A stretch of 64,000 bases of DNA, taken from assembly GCA_017305195.1 (NCBI GenBank), contig JAFKMU010000044.1, positions 62,001 through 126,000 of the forward strand, given 5' to 3'. Below are positions 15,520 through 23,886 of the stretch, piece after piece (position 1 is the stretch's first letter; every line of letters begins with the position of its first letter). The notes under the pieces were generated by a model that saw only the letters and a list, made by a program, of their open reading frames with translations, did not search any database and was not told the origin of the DNA. This stretch comes from Verrucomicrobiota bacterium. Its GTDB lineage: Bacteria > Verrucomicrobiota > Verrucomicrobiia > Chthoniobacterales > Terrimicrobiaceae. A program made the translations under genes and the position numbers.

Positions 15520-18507
15520 CTACGCGGTGCGGCCGCAGCAGTTCTTGTACTTCTTCCCGCTGCCGCAGGGGCACGGGTCGTTGCGGCCGGCCTTGGGCAG
15601 TTCGCGCTTGATGGCGAGTTCGATGTGCTGAGGCGGGGCGGGCGCGGCTGGCGCCGGAGCGGCAGCCTGTTGCGGGCGCGACTCGGCTGGGCCGGTGAGC
15701 CCGGGCATGTCGGCCTGGAGCAGATTTTGCGGCAGGCTGCGCAGGAGCATTTCGAAGGCCTGGAGGTTCGTCGTGCTGCGGAAGAGGTTGGTGAGCACCT
15801 CGCCCTTGATGCTGTCCATCAGCTCGCTGAACATCAGGAACGCCTCGTTCTTGTACTCGACGAGCGGGTCCTTCTGCGCAAAGGCGCGGAGATAGACCGC
15901 CTCGCGGAGGCCGTCCATGGCGTAGAGGTGTTCCTGCCAGAGACGGTCGACGGCGTTGAGAATGATGTAGCGCTCGAGACCCTTGAGCGCCTCGGGGTGC
16001 TCCATGGAGGCCTTTTTCTCGTAGGCGTCCTTGATCACGCCGACGAGCCACTGGCCATTTTCCTCGACGGAGCGGGATTCCAGCGCGGCCTTTTCGGCGG
16101 TGAGGCCGAGCGGGAAGGTCGTGTTGATCCAGTTGAGCAGACCGGTGCGGTCGGGCTCCTCGCCCTCGGTGTCGCCGAGGAACTCGGCCACCTTCTTGGG
16201 CACGATCTCGTTGATGACCTCAAAGATCAGGTCGCGCGGCATCTCGGAATCCATCACCTCCTGGCGATAGCCGTAGACCACCTCGCGCTGCTGGTTCATG
16301 ACGTCGTCAAACTCCAGCGTGCGGCGGCGGATCATGTAGTTGCGCTGCTCGACGCGCTTCTGCGCGGTCTCGACGCTCTTGTTCAGCCACGGATGCTCCA
16401 GCTCCTCGCCCTCCTTGAGGCCGAAGGTCTCCATGATCTTCGTCATGCGATCCGCCGCGCCGAAGTTACGCATGAGGTCGTCCTCAAACGAAACGTAGAA
16501 CCGCGACATGCCGGGGTCGCCCTGGCGGGCGCAACGGCCGCGCAGCTGGCGGTCGATGCGGCGGGACTCGTGGCGCTCGGTGCCGATCACATAAAGACCG
16601 CCCGCCTCGTTCACGCCCTCGCCGAGTTTGATGTCCGTACCGCGGCCGGCCATGTTGGTGGAAATGGTCACCGCGCCCTTGAGACCGGCGCGGGAGACGA
16701 TCTCGGCCTCCTGCATGTGGTACTTCGCATTCAGCACGGTGTGCGGGATCTTCTCGCGCTTGAGCATACGGCCGAGGAGTTCGCTCGACTCGACGCTGGC
16801 CGTGCCAACGAGGACCGGCTGGCCCTTGGCGTAAGCGCCCTTGATGGCGTCGATGACGGCGTTGTACTTCTCGCGGCGCGTCTTGTAGATGCGGTCGTTC
16901 TCGTCGATGCGCTTCACCGGCCGGTTGGTCGGGATCACGTTCACGTCGAGACCGTAGATGTCGTGAAATTCGTTGGCCTCCGTCTCGGCCGTACCGGTCA
17001 TGCCGGAAAGGCGGGCGTAAAGGCGGAAGTAGTTCTGGATCGTGATGGTGGCGAGCGTCTGGGTCTCGCGGTCGATCTGCACGCCCTCCTTGGCCTCGAC
17101 GGCCTGGTGGAGACCGTCGCTCCAGCGGCGGCCCGGCATCTTGCGGCCGGTGTAGGTGTCGACGATGACGACCTTGTTTTCCTCCACGACATACTCCACG
17201 TCGCGCTCATAGAGGCAATACGCCTTGAGGAGCTGGGAGATATTGTGAATGCGCTCGGCCTGGTTGTCGCAATACTGCTGGCGCTGGGCCTTTTTCTGCA
17301 CCTTCTCGGGGCCGGTGAGCTTCGCGTCATTGTCGATGTCGGCGAATTCCGTGAGGAGGTCGGGCAGGACAAAGGCGTCCGGATCGTCGGGATTGAGAAA
17401 ATCGCGCCCGAGCTGGGTGAGGTCGGCGTCGTGCTGGCGTTCCTCGATGGTGAAGTACAGCTCTTCCTTGAGGGCGACCAGAGCGGCCTTGCCCTCGGTG
17501 TCCTTGTAGAACTCCAGCTCCGCCTTGTCGATGAGGCGGCGCATGTCGGTATCCTCCATCATGCGGGCGAGCGCCTTGCTGCGCGGCTGGCCGAGCTTGA
17601 GCTTGAACATCGCGCGTCCGGCCTCGTCCCTCTTGCCCGCGTCGTAGAGTTCCTTCGCGTCGGAGGCGAGGCGGTTGCAGAGCAGGTTCTGCTTGCGCAC
17701 GAGCTGCTCGACGAGCGGCTTGAAGCGGTCGTACTGGTGGGTCGAGACGGTCGACGGGCCGCTGATGATGAGCGGCGTACGCGCCTCGTCGATGAGGATG
17801 GAGTCCACCTCGTCGACGATGGCAAAGAAGTGCCCGCGCTGGACCTGCTGGTCGCGGCTCGTGGCCATGCCATTGTCGCGGAGGTAATCGAAGCCAAACT
17901 CGGCATTCGTTCCATACGTGATGTCGGCCTCGTATTGGGCGCGGCGGATCTCCGGCGGCTGGTCGTGCTGGATGATACCGGTCGTGAGTCCGAGGAAACC
18001 GTAAAGCTGGCCCATCCACTCCGCGTCGCGGCGGGAGAGGTAATCATTGACCGTGACGAGGTGCGCACCGCGTCCGGCCAGGGCGTTGAGATACATCGGA
18101 GCGGTGGCGACGAGCGTCTTGCCTTCGCCGGTGGCCATCTCCGAGATGCGGCCATTGTGCAACACCATGCCGCCGATGAGCTGCACGTCGAAGTGAATCA
18201 TCGCCCAGGTCACAGGCTGGTCGCAGACGGTGAACTGATGCTTGCGCTCGGTAAGGCGGCGGGCGGCGTGCTTCACCAGGGCAAAGGCCTCGGGCAGGAT
18301 CTCGTCGAGGCGCGCCTTTACGGCCTTAAGGTCTTGAATTCCCTTGAGTTCCTCCTGCCAGGCGCGTGTCTTCGCACGCAATTCGTCATCGGAAAGGCCG
18401 GCCAGCCCCTGCTCGATTTCATTGATGCGCCGGACAATGGGCTGCATGCGGCGCAATTCGCGCTGGTTCTTCGAACCAACGATTTTCTTGATAATCCAGT
18501 TAAACAT
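15520..18507 (-). CDS. secA: Preprotein translocase ATPase SecA
   Basis: Peripheral membrane motor that drives unfolded preproteins through SecYEG. The product has 995 residues, longer than the E. coli protein (901). Seen in order: the N-terminal IIKKIVGSKNQRELRRM, Walker A MATGEGKTLVA, DEAD-type Walker B (FAIVDEVDSILIDEA), GTASVESSE, NMAGRGTDIKLGEGV, RRIDRQLRGRCARQGDPG, the helical scaffold, and a C-terminal Ala/Pro linker. It ends in the zinc-binding SEC-C motif NDPCPCGSGKKYKNCCG, used with SecB and lipids. I chose the ATG at 18507 (MFNWIIKKIVG). The frame stays open upstream, but that part has no protein-like character. It is divergent from the glucanotransferase gene. Confidence 0.97.
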   Translation of the reverse strand: MFNWIIKKIVGSKNQRELRRMQPIVRRINEIEQGLAGLSDDELRAKTRAWQEELKGIQDLKAVKARLDEILPEAFALVKHAARRLTERKHQFTVCDQPVTWAMIHFDVQLIGGMVLHNGRISEMATGEGKTLVATAPMYLNALAGRGAHLVTVNDYLSRRDAEWMGQLYGFLGLTTGIIQHDQPPEIRRAQYEADITYGTNAEFGFDYLRDNGMATSRDQQVQRGHFFAIVDEVDSILIDEARTPLIISGPSTVSTHQYDRFKPLVEQLVRKQNLLCNRLASDAKELYDAGKRDEAGRAMFKLKLGQPRSKALARMMEDTDMRRLIDKAELEFYKDTEGKAALVALKEELYFTIEERQHDADLTQLGRDFLNPDDPDAFVLPDLLTEFADIDNDAKLTGPEKVQKKAQRQQYCDNQAERIHNISQLLKAYCLYERDVEYVVEENKVVIVDTYTGRKMPGRRWSDGLHQAVEAKEGVQIDRETQTLATITIQNYFRLYARLSGMTGTAETEANEFHDIYGLDVNVIPTNRPVKRIDENDRIYKTRREKYNAVIDAIKGAYAKGQPVLVGTASVESSELLGRMLKREKIPHTVLNAKYHMQEAEIVSRAGLKGAVTISTNMAGRGTDIKLGEGVNEAGGLYVIGTERHESRRIDRQLRGRCARQGDPGMSRFYVSFEDDLMRNFGAADRMTKIMETFGLKEGEELEHPWLNKSVETAQKRVEQRNYMIRRRTLEFDDVMNQQREVVYGYRQEVMDSEMPRDLIFEVINEIVPKKVAEFLGDTEGEEPDRTGLLNWINTTFPLGLTAEKAALESRSVEENGQWLVGVIKDAYEKKASMEHPEALKGLERYIILNAVDRLWQEHLYAMDGLREAVYLRAFAQKDPLVEYKNEAFLMFSELMDSIKGEVLTNLFRSTTNLQAFEMLLRSLPQNLLQADMPGLTGPAESRPQQAAAPAPAAPAPPQHIELAIKRELPKAGRNDPCPCGSGKKYKNCCGRTA

Positions 18508-18661
18508 GGGATCGGGCGGAACGGTAATCAATAGCTGAACGGCAGAAATGTAAAACGAGAATTCTGTCGCAGTTCCTCGCGCCGGGGGCGTCCGGGCGCG
18601 GGAATCGGGCCGAATCGAGTTGTTCACCATTGGAATTGTCACGACCTCAACCGCCCTGTAA

Positions 18662-20380
18662 TTGCTTGCTGTGCTCGCACTCAATCCAGAGAAAAAACTG
18701 GCCGGAATTCTCGCTCCTGTGTTCGCCCTGCGGGGCAGCGAAGACCTCGGCATCGGAGATACAGAAGCGCTGAAGGAGTTTGTGACCTGGGCGGCCAGCC
18801 ACGGGTTCGGCGCGGTGCAGATCCTCCCGGTGAACGAGACCGGCAATGACTCCAGCCCGTATAACCTGCTGAGCGCCTTTGCCCTCGAGCCCTCCACCAT
18901 CGCCGCCACCCCCCGGGCCATCCCCGAACTGGACGAGGTGAGCTTCAACAAGGTCCTCAGCGACCACAACGTCCGCTCCCTGCAGGAGGGCCGGGTGCAA
19001 TACGGCCCGGTGAAGGCTCTCAAAAACGAGCTGCTCCAGGCTGCGTTCGCCAATTTTCAGGCCAAGCCCGACAAGAAGCGCGCCAAGGCCTTCCTGGACT
19101 TCCAGAAGGAAAACGCCGACTGGCTGGCCGATTACTCCTTTCACCGCGCCCTCGTGCGCTGGAATAACACCGAGATCGTCACCGACTGGCCGCCGGAACA
19201 CCGCAGCCCCATGGCGGCGCAGGCCTGGGCCGACAAGCTCGACTCCGCCGCTCGCAAGAAGCTCGACCTGAGCCGCAAATACTACGCCTTTATCCAATGG
19301 ATCGCCTACGACCAGTGGCTCGCCGTGCGCCAGCATGCCGAGGCGGCGGGCGTGGCTCTCATCGGCGACGTGCCGGTGGGCGTGAGTCTCTTCAGCGCCG
19401 ATGTATGGCGGGAACCCGCGATCTTTGACCCCGTGCGCTCCAGCGGCGCGCCGCCGGAGAAGGTCTTCAAATCCGACCCCTTCACCGAGCAGTGGGGGCA
19501 AAACTGGGGCTTCCCGCTCTATGCCTGGGAACGCATGTCGCAGGATAACTTCTCCTGGTGGCGGCGGCGGCTCCGGCTGCTGAAGGAATTCTTTCACCTC
19601 CTCCGCGTGGACCATGCGCTCGGGTTTTTCCGCATCTACAGCTTCCCGTGGCGGCCGGAGGAGAATGCGAAATTCATCGACCTCACGCCCGAGCAGGCCG
19701 CCGCGATCACCCAGGGGCCGCTGCCCTGCTTCGTCGACCGCGACGACTCGACGGAGGAAAACCGCGAATTCAACCGTCTGCACGGCGAGATGATCCTCAA
19801 GGTCTTCATCGAGGAAATGGGCGAGCACCTGCTCATCGCCGAGGATCTCGGCGAGGTCGCGCCTTACGTACGTCCCACCCTCGCCAAGCTGGAAGTGCCG
19901 GGTTTCAAGATCCCGCAATGGGAGCGCGATTGGGACCGCCTCATCAAAGGCTCCGAGTATCCGCGACTCAGCCTCGCCACCTTTGCCACCCACGACCACC
20001 CGCCGATCAAGAAGCACTGGACCGCGCTCTACACCGACGCCCTGAGCGAGGATGCCAAGACCCGCGACACCGCCATCCACGCGATGTGGGAGCTCATGGA
20101 CTTCTGCGGACACCCGGATCTCAAGCTCCCGCAGCCCTACACCGAGGAAATCCACCAGATTTTCGTAAAAGGCCTCTTCGCCTCCAACTCCTGGCTGGCC
20201 GTCCACATGATCACCGACCTCCTGGGCACCGACGAACAGTACAACGTGCCCGGATCTGCCGGGGATATGAACTGGACGCAACGAATGAACGACCCCGTCG
20301 CTCGCCTAAACGAGGTCTGGGCCGGGGTTTTACCTGCCATCGAAAGCGCGGTAACCGAGACCGAACGGCGAGCTATTTGA
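18662..20380 (+). CDS. malQ: 4-alpha-glucanotransferase (GH77, MalQ)
   Basis: Cytoplasmic amylomaltase that disproportionates alpha-1,4-glucans, linking maltodextrin and glycogen metabolism. The protein has about 572 residues, usual for the family. Recognisable GH77 segments are GSEDLGIGD with AASHGFGAVQILPVNETG near the N-terminus, the substrate-binding SPYNLLSAFAL, IGDVPVGVSLFSADVW, RVDHALGFFRIYSFP and LLIAEDLGEV, plus ATFATHDHPPI near residue 440. There is no ATG at the start; TTG at 18662 or GTG at 18671 must be used and no good Shine-Dalgarno is visible, so the exact N-terminus is uncertain. Divergent from secA across 154 bp. Confidence 0.92.
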   Translation: MLAVLALNPEKKLAGILAPVFALRGSEDLGIGDTEALKEFVTWAASHGFGAVQILPVNETGNDSSPYNLLSAFALEPSTIAATPRAIPELDEVSFNKVLSDHNVRSLQEGRVQYGPVKALKNELLQAAFANFQAKPDKKRAKAFLDFQKENADWLADYSFHRALVRWNNTEIVTDWPPEHRSPMAAQAWADKLDSAARKKLDLSRKYYAFIQWIAYDQWLAVRQHAEAAGVALIGDVPVGVSLFSADVWREPAIFDPVRSSGAPPEKVFKSDPFTEQWGQNWGFPLYAWERMSQDNFSWWRRRLRLLKEFFHLLRVDHALGFFRIYSFPWRPEENAKFIDLTPEQAAAITQGPLPCFVDRDDSTEENREFNRLHGEMILKVFIEEMGEHLLIAEDLGEVAPYVRPTLAKLEVPGFKIPQWERDWDRLIKGSEYPRLSLATFATHDHPPIKKHWTALYTDALSEDAKTRDTAIHAMWELMDFCGHPDLKLPQPYTEEIHQIFVKGLFASNSWLAVHMITDLLGTDEQYNVPGSAGDMNWTQRMNDPVARLNEVWAGVLPAIESAVTETERRAI

Positions 20381-20389
20381 TTGCAAAGC

Positions 20390-20418
20390 TTGCGGTTGCA
20401 GGGATTTCCGTGTACTAA
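20390..20418 (+). promoter_or_regulatory. Sigma-70 type promoter for the HU/IHF gene
   Basis: TTGCGG (20390-20395), a 17-nt spacer and TACTAA (20413-20418) sit 25 bp before the ATG of the HU-like gene, just after the glucanotransferase stop. Spacing is optimal and each box has four or five of six consensus bases. A Shine-Dalgarno-like AGGA lies between it and the start. This would give the DNA-binding protein its own transcript. Confidence 0.5.
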
Positions 20419-20442
20419 GCCGAAGCAGAACATCAGGACGCA

Positions 20443-20790
20443 ATGGCAAACCTCACGAAAAGGGATCTGGTCATCAGGATCAGCAAGGAAACCGGGCTTG
20501 TTCAGCAGGATGTCTTCGATGTGATCCAGAAAACCCTGGATTACATCACGGACGCCCTCGCCAACGGCCAGGACGTGGAGCTTCGCAACTTTGGGGTCTT
20601 CGAAGTTCGTCTGACGAAATCGCGCGTGGGCCGCAATCCGCACAAGCCTGAACACGACGTGACGATCCCGGCCCGGGCTACGGTTAAGTTCAAGTCCGGC
20701 AAGATCATGCGTCAGCGCGTCCTTCTTCGCACCGACGAGTTGAAGAACGCCACGCCAGGCGACGCCGCCGAGGCCGCCCCGAGCGCTTAA
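20443..20790 (+). CDS. HU/IHF family DNA-binding protein
   Basis: Small nucleoid-associated protein of 115 residues that bends DNA as a dimer. The HU/IHF fold is clear: MANLTKRDLVIRIS, then VQQDVFDVIQKTLDYITDAL, the signature VELRNFGVFEVR with the Gly-Phe-Gly-type turn, and the DNA-arm region RVGRNPHKPEHDVTIPARATVKFKSGK. It is about 20 residues longer than HU because of an Ala-rich acidic tail (TPGDAAEAAPSA). Whether it is HU or an IHF subunit cannot be decided. It stands alone, with a probable own promoter, next to the repeat-rich region. Confidence 0.93.
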   Translation: MANLTKRDLVIRISKETGLVQQDVFDVIQKTLDYITDALANGQDVELRNFGVFEVRLTKSRVGRNPHKPEHDVTIPARATVKFKSGKIMRQRVLLRTDELKNATPGDAAEAAPSA

Positions 20791-20960
20791 ACCGCTTTTC
20801 CTTCTTTTTCCAAGTCTCAGGGGCCAGCCAATCCGCTGCCCCCTTCCCCGCTTCGTCTCCGGAGCGGTGGGTGGTTTTTCCCAAAAGGGCGTAATCACGC
20901 CCGGCTGCCGCCGATTCCGCGGCAAAGTCCCTCCCTCCAGCCGCACCCCGGTGCCTCTTC

Positions 20961-21008
20961 CCTTCGTTTCCTCGTTTCCTCTTAAGGAAAGGAAACGAGA
21001 AACGAAGG
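20961..21008. repeat. Hairpin repeat, copy 1 (diverged)
   Basis: Inverted repeat whose left arm CCTTCGTTTCCTCGTTTCCT (20961-20980) pairs with a right arm at 20990-21008 that has lost one G. The loop differs from the other three copies (CTTAAGGAA-type centre). The arms contain the same internal GTTTCCT tandem as the perfect copies, so this is a degenerate member of the family. Confidence 0.8.
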
Positions 21009-21214
21009 AGGACAAGCAGGCCCGACCCTGACGAAGCGCGCCGACCGGCTTGCGTTCCAACCACTTACGCTGTCTTCGGTCGTCGCTCCCGATTTCCACG
21101 CAAATCGACAAACGACCCAGCTCCGCGCTCAAAGCGGCGCGTCCGCCCCCAAGTCGCCTACCCCGGTCCACCCCCAGCCCCGACTGGCTGTGGCTTTCCC
21201 GAATCAGGCCCTCT

Positions 21215-21263
21215 CGTTCGTTTCCTCGTTTCCTTTCCCTAGTAGGAAACGAGGAAACGAACG
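21215..21263. repeat. Hairpin repeat, copy 2 (perfect 20-bp stem)
   Basis: Left arm CGTTCGTTTCCTCGTTTCCT (21215-21234) and its exact reverse complement (21244-21263) flank a 9-nt loop TTCCCTAGT. A right-hand tail AAAACAGGGAGGGCCG follows, also found after copy 3. It lies about 135 bp before the lipoprotein gene. Confidence 0.95.
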
Positions 21264-21398
21264 AAAACAGGGAGGGCCGTCCGCACGGAGGCGAGCCAGC
21301 GGACCAAACCGCCCAGCCGTGAGGACATCTGTCAGCGGATAAAGTTTTATAAAAGATTATCGCAGACAAAACCTACGTACTGGTCCGAATCTCACCGG

Positions 21399-21818
21399 AT
21401 GAAACACCTTTGGAGCCTGTCAGGCGGGCTTATCGCAACGCTGTCCTTGCTCCTGTGCGCTTCATGCGCCAGCCAGAGCCCGGCGTCCCCCAAACTGGTG
21501 CGGTACCAAGGTCACTACACCCTGGGAGCCGCCACCAGCACCTTTACGCCAGAAGGCTCCGGCAAGTGGTACGTCGTCTTTGCCGACGACCTTCCCGAGA
21601 GCGTTTACCGTGAGATAAAGCTCCAGCCCTCATCTCCCAACCTCTCCTCGGAGTCCGGCAGCTCGGTTTCTGTGTTTGCCGAGGTTGAGGGTTACACTAT
21701 TCGTGACCCGGGAGGCGCGCTCCGGTTTCACGCGGTGAACGTGCTCCGCACAGGTCCGGCCAAGCGAGACTATCTCGCGTCCCTGGCCACATGGCCCCCT
21801 CCCGCGTACTTTCATTGA
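21399..21818 (+). CDS. Putative small lipoprotein, unknown function
   Basis: No family recognised. The product has 139 residues. The N-terminus is a lipoprotein-type signal: Lys, a hydrophobic stretch GLIATLSLLL, then CASCAS, with Cys24 as the likely lipidated residue although position -3 is Cys rather than Leu. The mature part is short and beta-rich (KWYVVFADDLPESVYREIKL near residue 55; SVSVFAEVEGYTIRDPGG near residue 90). It is first of three + strand genes of unknown function, each separated from the next by a hairpin repeat. It may be a surface or periplasmic binding protein, but nothing in the sequence fixes that. Confidence 0.65.
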   Translation: MKHLWSLSGGLIATLSLLLCASCASQSPASPKLVRYQGHYTLGAATSTFTPEGSGKWYVVFADDLPESVYREIKLQPSSPNLSSESGSSVSVFAEVEGYTIRDPGGALRFHAVNVLRTGPAKRDYLASLATWPPPAYFH

Positions 21819-21907
21819 CCTTGCGCCCGCCCGGAGGAAGGAGCAGGCATTCCGGCGATTTCCATAAATCGGCGAACCGCATTTCTCCCACCTCCCCGGG
21901 GCTCTGG

Positions 21908-21956
21908 CGTTCGTTTCCTCGTTTCCTCTCCCTAGTAGGAAACGAGGAAACGAACG
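21908..21956. repeat. Hairpin repeat, copy 3 (perfect 20-bp stem)
   Basis: Same arms as copy 2 (21908-21927 and 21937-21956) with loop CTCCCTAGT. The right-hand tail AAAACAGGGAGGGCCGCCC is shared with copy 2 for at least 17 bases. It lies between the lipoprotein gene and the next unknown gene. Confidence 0.95.
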
Positions 21957-22101
21957 AAAACAGGGAGGGCCGCCCACGAAGGAGCGAGCATTCACGAGAG
22001 CCCGGGGCTGGACTGCCACCATGTACCAAGTCATCTCGCCGTGACGTCAGATGCTTTCCTTGGAGACAAAGAACATTCACACTGACTCCGTTGCCTCAAA
22101 C

Positions 22102-22803
22102 ATGAGAGCCCGCCATTTTTTCTACATCGCCGGAATTCTTCTGCTGGCGATCGCCGCGCTCATTCTTTGGAGATCTTTGCAGCCCAATCGGTCACTGCCT
22201 TATCGGTCTTTTCAAATGGTGGAAACCATCAGCGCTCATGACGCAACAGCTTCCGCAGAACGAAAGAAGACTCAGCCATTCCAAATGTACGGCGGAGGCG
22301 GAACGGGAAAGATCGTTGATCGCCAAGGAAAGATCATCCTTCAGTCGGGTGCGGAAAATCCGATTTTCAGATTTGAGGTAAGCCCGGATCAAAAGCGCGT
22401 CCTGGTATATGGCGGAGACGCGACCTACACCGTAGTGGCACCCGACTCTGGAGAGAAAGTCCGCCTCCCCTCACAGCCGCCAGGTGACCAAATGCTCGGC
22501 TTCTCGTGGTACTGGAAAGACGACCAGACGCTCGTCGGCATCTCCGGCGAAATCACGCCATTTCGCGACGATCAGGCAGGCCCCGCGCGAGAAGAACCCA
22601 TCGTCAACCACAGTGTCTTTTATCTCTATGACTTGAACCAACACCAGATGTCGCAGATCGCGTTGCCTGCGGTATTGCGAACGAGATACGTATCGATCAG
22701 CGCCATCGACGAGGCTGGAAAAGTGCAACTGCGCTCCGAGGAACACGGAACACCGTTGGGCGATGCAAGCCTGGGTTGGTTTGAGATTCGACCAATCGAT
22801 TGA
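22102..22803 (+). CDS. Membrane-anchored protein of unknown function
   Basis: No family recognised. From the ATG at 22102 the protein has 233 residues: MRARHFF, one membrane segment (YIAGILLLAIAALILW), then a probably periplasmic domain. That domain has repeating beta-strand phrases (GKIVDRQGKIILQ; FRFEVSPDQKRVLVYGGDATYTVV; FSWYWKDDQTLVGISG) resembling blades of a beta-propeller, so a WD40/TolB-like fold is possible. An in-frame ATG at 22051 exists, but the added residues are hydrophilic and not signal-like, so I prefer the later start. It lies between hairpin repeats 3 and 4 on the same strand as its unknown neighbours. Confidence 0.68.
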   Translation: MRARHFFYIAGILLLAIAALILWRSLQPNRSLPYRSFQMVETISAHDATASAERKKTQPFQMYGGGGTGKIVDRQGKIILQSGAENPIFRFEVSPDQKRVLVYGGDATYTVVAPDSGEKVRLPSQPPGDQMLGFSWYWKDDQTLVGISGEITPFRDDQAGPAREEPIVNHSVFYLYDLNQHQMSQIALPAVLRTRYVSISAIDEAGKVQLRSEEHGTPLGDASLGWFEIRPID

Positions 22804-22855
22804 TCCTCTCGGCACCTGGTGCACGGGCTCATCCAACCGCTACTCGCACTCCCTT

Positions 22856-22904
22856 CGTTCGTTTCCTCGTTTCCTCTCCCTAGTAGGAAACGAGGAAACG
22901 AACG
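22856..22904. repeat. Hairpin repeat, copy 4 (perfect 20-bp stem)
   Basis: Same arms (22856-22875 and 22885-22904) and the same loop CTCCCTAGT as copy 3. The tail differs (AGACGAGGGCCGCCCGCG) but keeps the AGGGCCGCCC core. It lies 53 bp after the membrane-anchored protein gene. Confidence 0.95.
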
Positions 22905-22988
22905 AGACGAGGGCCGCCCGCGAGGTGCGAACCCTTTCGGAGCGGGCAACGATTGCTGATTTCGAGAAGAAAGCTTTCTCCGGTCAAT

Positions 22989-23056
22989 TGTCCGACTACT
23001 GGTTCCGCGTTCATTCCTTGCTGGCTGGTAGGCAGAGGGAATAGCCTGACGTTTTC
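22989..23056. repeat. Diverged direct repeat, copy A
   Basis: TCCGACT, CGCGTTC, TCCTTGCTG and GGGAATAGCCTG occur here in the same order and spacing as at 23805-23873, with roughly 70 percent identity by eye and one single-base gap. It lies about 40 bp before the gene at 23097. Both copies sit directly upstream of a gene, so they may carry promoter or leader function. Confidence 0.6.
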
Positions 23057-23096
23057 TCAACCTCAACTACTGCGTTGCCCTGAAGATCGACCATAA

Positions 23097-23735
23097 ATGA
23101 AAGCGTTCGGCATTCGCGCAATTCCTGGCTCCCGGCACACGACCTGGCACGCTGCCCTGTATCATGGATGTTCGGCACGAGCTGACGGCCAAAAAGAAAC
23201 GCCGTTTCGGGACAATCAATTCCGCTCTCCTCTCACCCTTGTTTTCAATCAACAGACCAGAGACAGGGTGATCTTTCCGGACAAGCTCTGCTTCCCCGCG
23301 GCAGTCTGTGAGCAGATGAAAGCGCGGGCAGATATCGAACTGCTTCCCTGCGTTTCTCAGGAGTGTTTTGACGTAGTCGTGTCGCCAAACTCCGCATGGC
23401 CCATGGGTGCCGATTCTTCCGCCACGGATGTCGAATTACTATCCTTCGTCAAAAAGCTTCGAATTCCCCCGCAATCACCATTCTCCGAGCTTGTCCCTCT
23501 CCGGCTGCATTTGCAGCCTGATGCAAACGCTCCAGGGAACCTGAAAATGACCTTCAGGAGGTATCTACACGCGCCAGACACCACGACTGTTTCAGTGAAT
23601 GCAGCCCGCTTCCAACGGATGGGTATCGTGTATACCGAAGGCTGGTACTGGTTTACTCCAGAAATCTGGCCGCTGGTTTCCGACCTGGTCGATTCCTCCT
23701 ACTTTTACACTCAATGCGTTACGCTGGAGCCTTGA
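23097..23735 (+). CDS. Uncharacterised protein
   Basis: No family recognised. The predicted product has 212 residues with no clear signal peptide or membrane helix. Protein-like stretches include SPLTLVFNQQTRDRVIFPDK and FRRYLHAPDTTTVSVNAARF, and the C-terminal half has alternating strands and helices. The first 20 residues look weaker, so a later start is possible, although the next in-frame Met is at about residue 73. It is the third unknown gene on the + strand in this repeat-rich area, and its base composition is less GC-rich than that of the flanking housekeeping genes. Confidence 0.55.
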   Translation: MKAFGIRAIPGSRHTTWHAALYHGCSARADGQKETPFRDNQFRSPLTLVFNQQTRDRVIFPDKLCFPAAVCEQMKARADIELLPCVSQECFDVVVSPNSAWPMGADSSATDVELLSFVKKLRIPPQSPFSELVPLRLHLQPDANAPGNLKMTFRRYLHAPDTTTVSVNAARFQRMGIVYTEGWYWFTPEIWPLVSDLVDSSYFYTQCVTLEP

Positions 23736-23804
23736 TCCAAAGCCAAACATCGGGATGGAAGCCCATACACGCTGAGTTCACTCTCGTCCCGCTCATTGTT
23801 CAAA

Positions 23805-23873
23805 CGTCCGACTGATTGTCTCGCGTTCGCTCCTTGCTGCGACCGGGCGGCGGGAATAGCCTGCGGCTTTCCC
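23805..23873. repeat. Diverged direct repeat, copy B
   Basis: Second copy of the motif at 22989-23056, with the blocks TCCGACT, CGCGTTC, TCCTTGCTG and GGGAATAGCCTG in the same order. It ends 14 bp before the ATG of the nucleoside hydrolase. Confidence 0.6.
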
Positions 23874-23886
23874 TATTTCTCCCCGC

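Larger units (their letters stand above)
20791..21398. other. 608-bp non-coding stretch carrying two hairpin repeats
   Basis: No protein-like frame is visible between the HU-like gene and the small lipoprotein gene. The stretch holds a small GC-rich dyad (GGGCGTaatcACGCCC near 20889), a diverged hairpin repeat (20961-21008) and a perfect one (21215-21263). The last 90 bp before 21399 are more AT-rich (AAAGTTTTATAAAAGATTA near 21340) and are the likely promoter zone of the lipoprotein gene. Confidence 0.6.

Noticed and set aside
15625..18534. A 969-codon + strand frame opposite secA
   Set aside because: Low-complexity Leu/Asp/Val/Glu translation with no motif; secA on the other strand is unmistakable.
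18647..20281. Long minus-strand frame opposite malQ
   Set aside because: No domain pattern; MalQ motifs are complete on the + strand.
20961..22904. Possible CRISPR array from the repeated units
   Set aside because: Repeats are long self-complementary hairpins at irregular distances of about 200-950 bp with genes between them, and there are no spacers of equal length and no cas genes.
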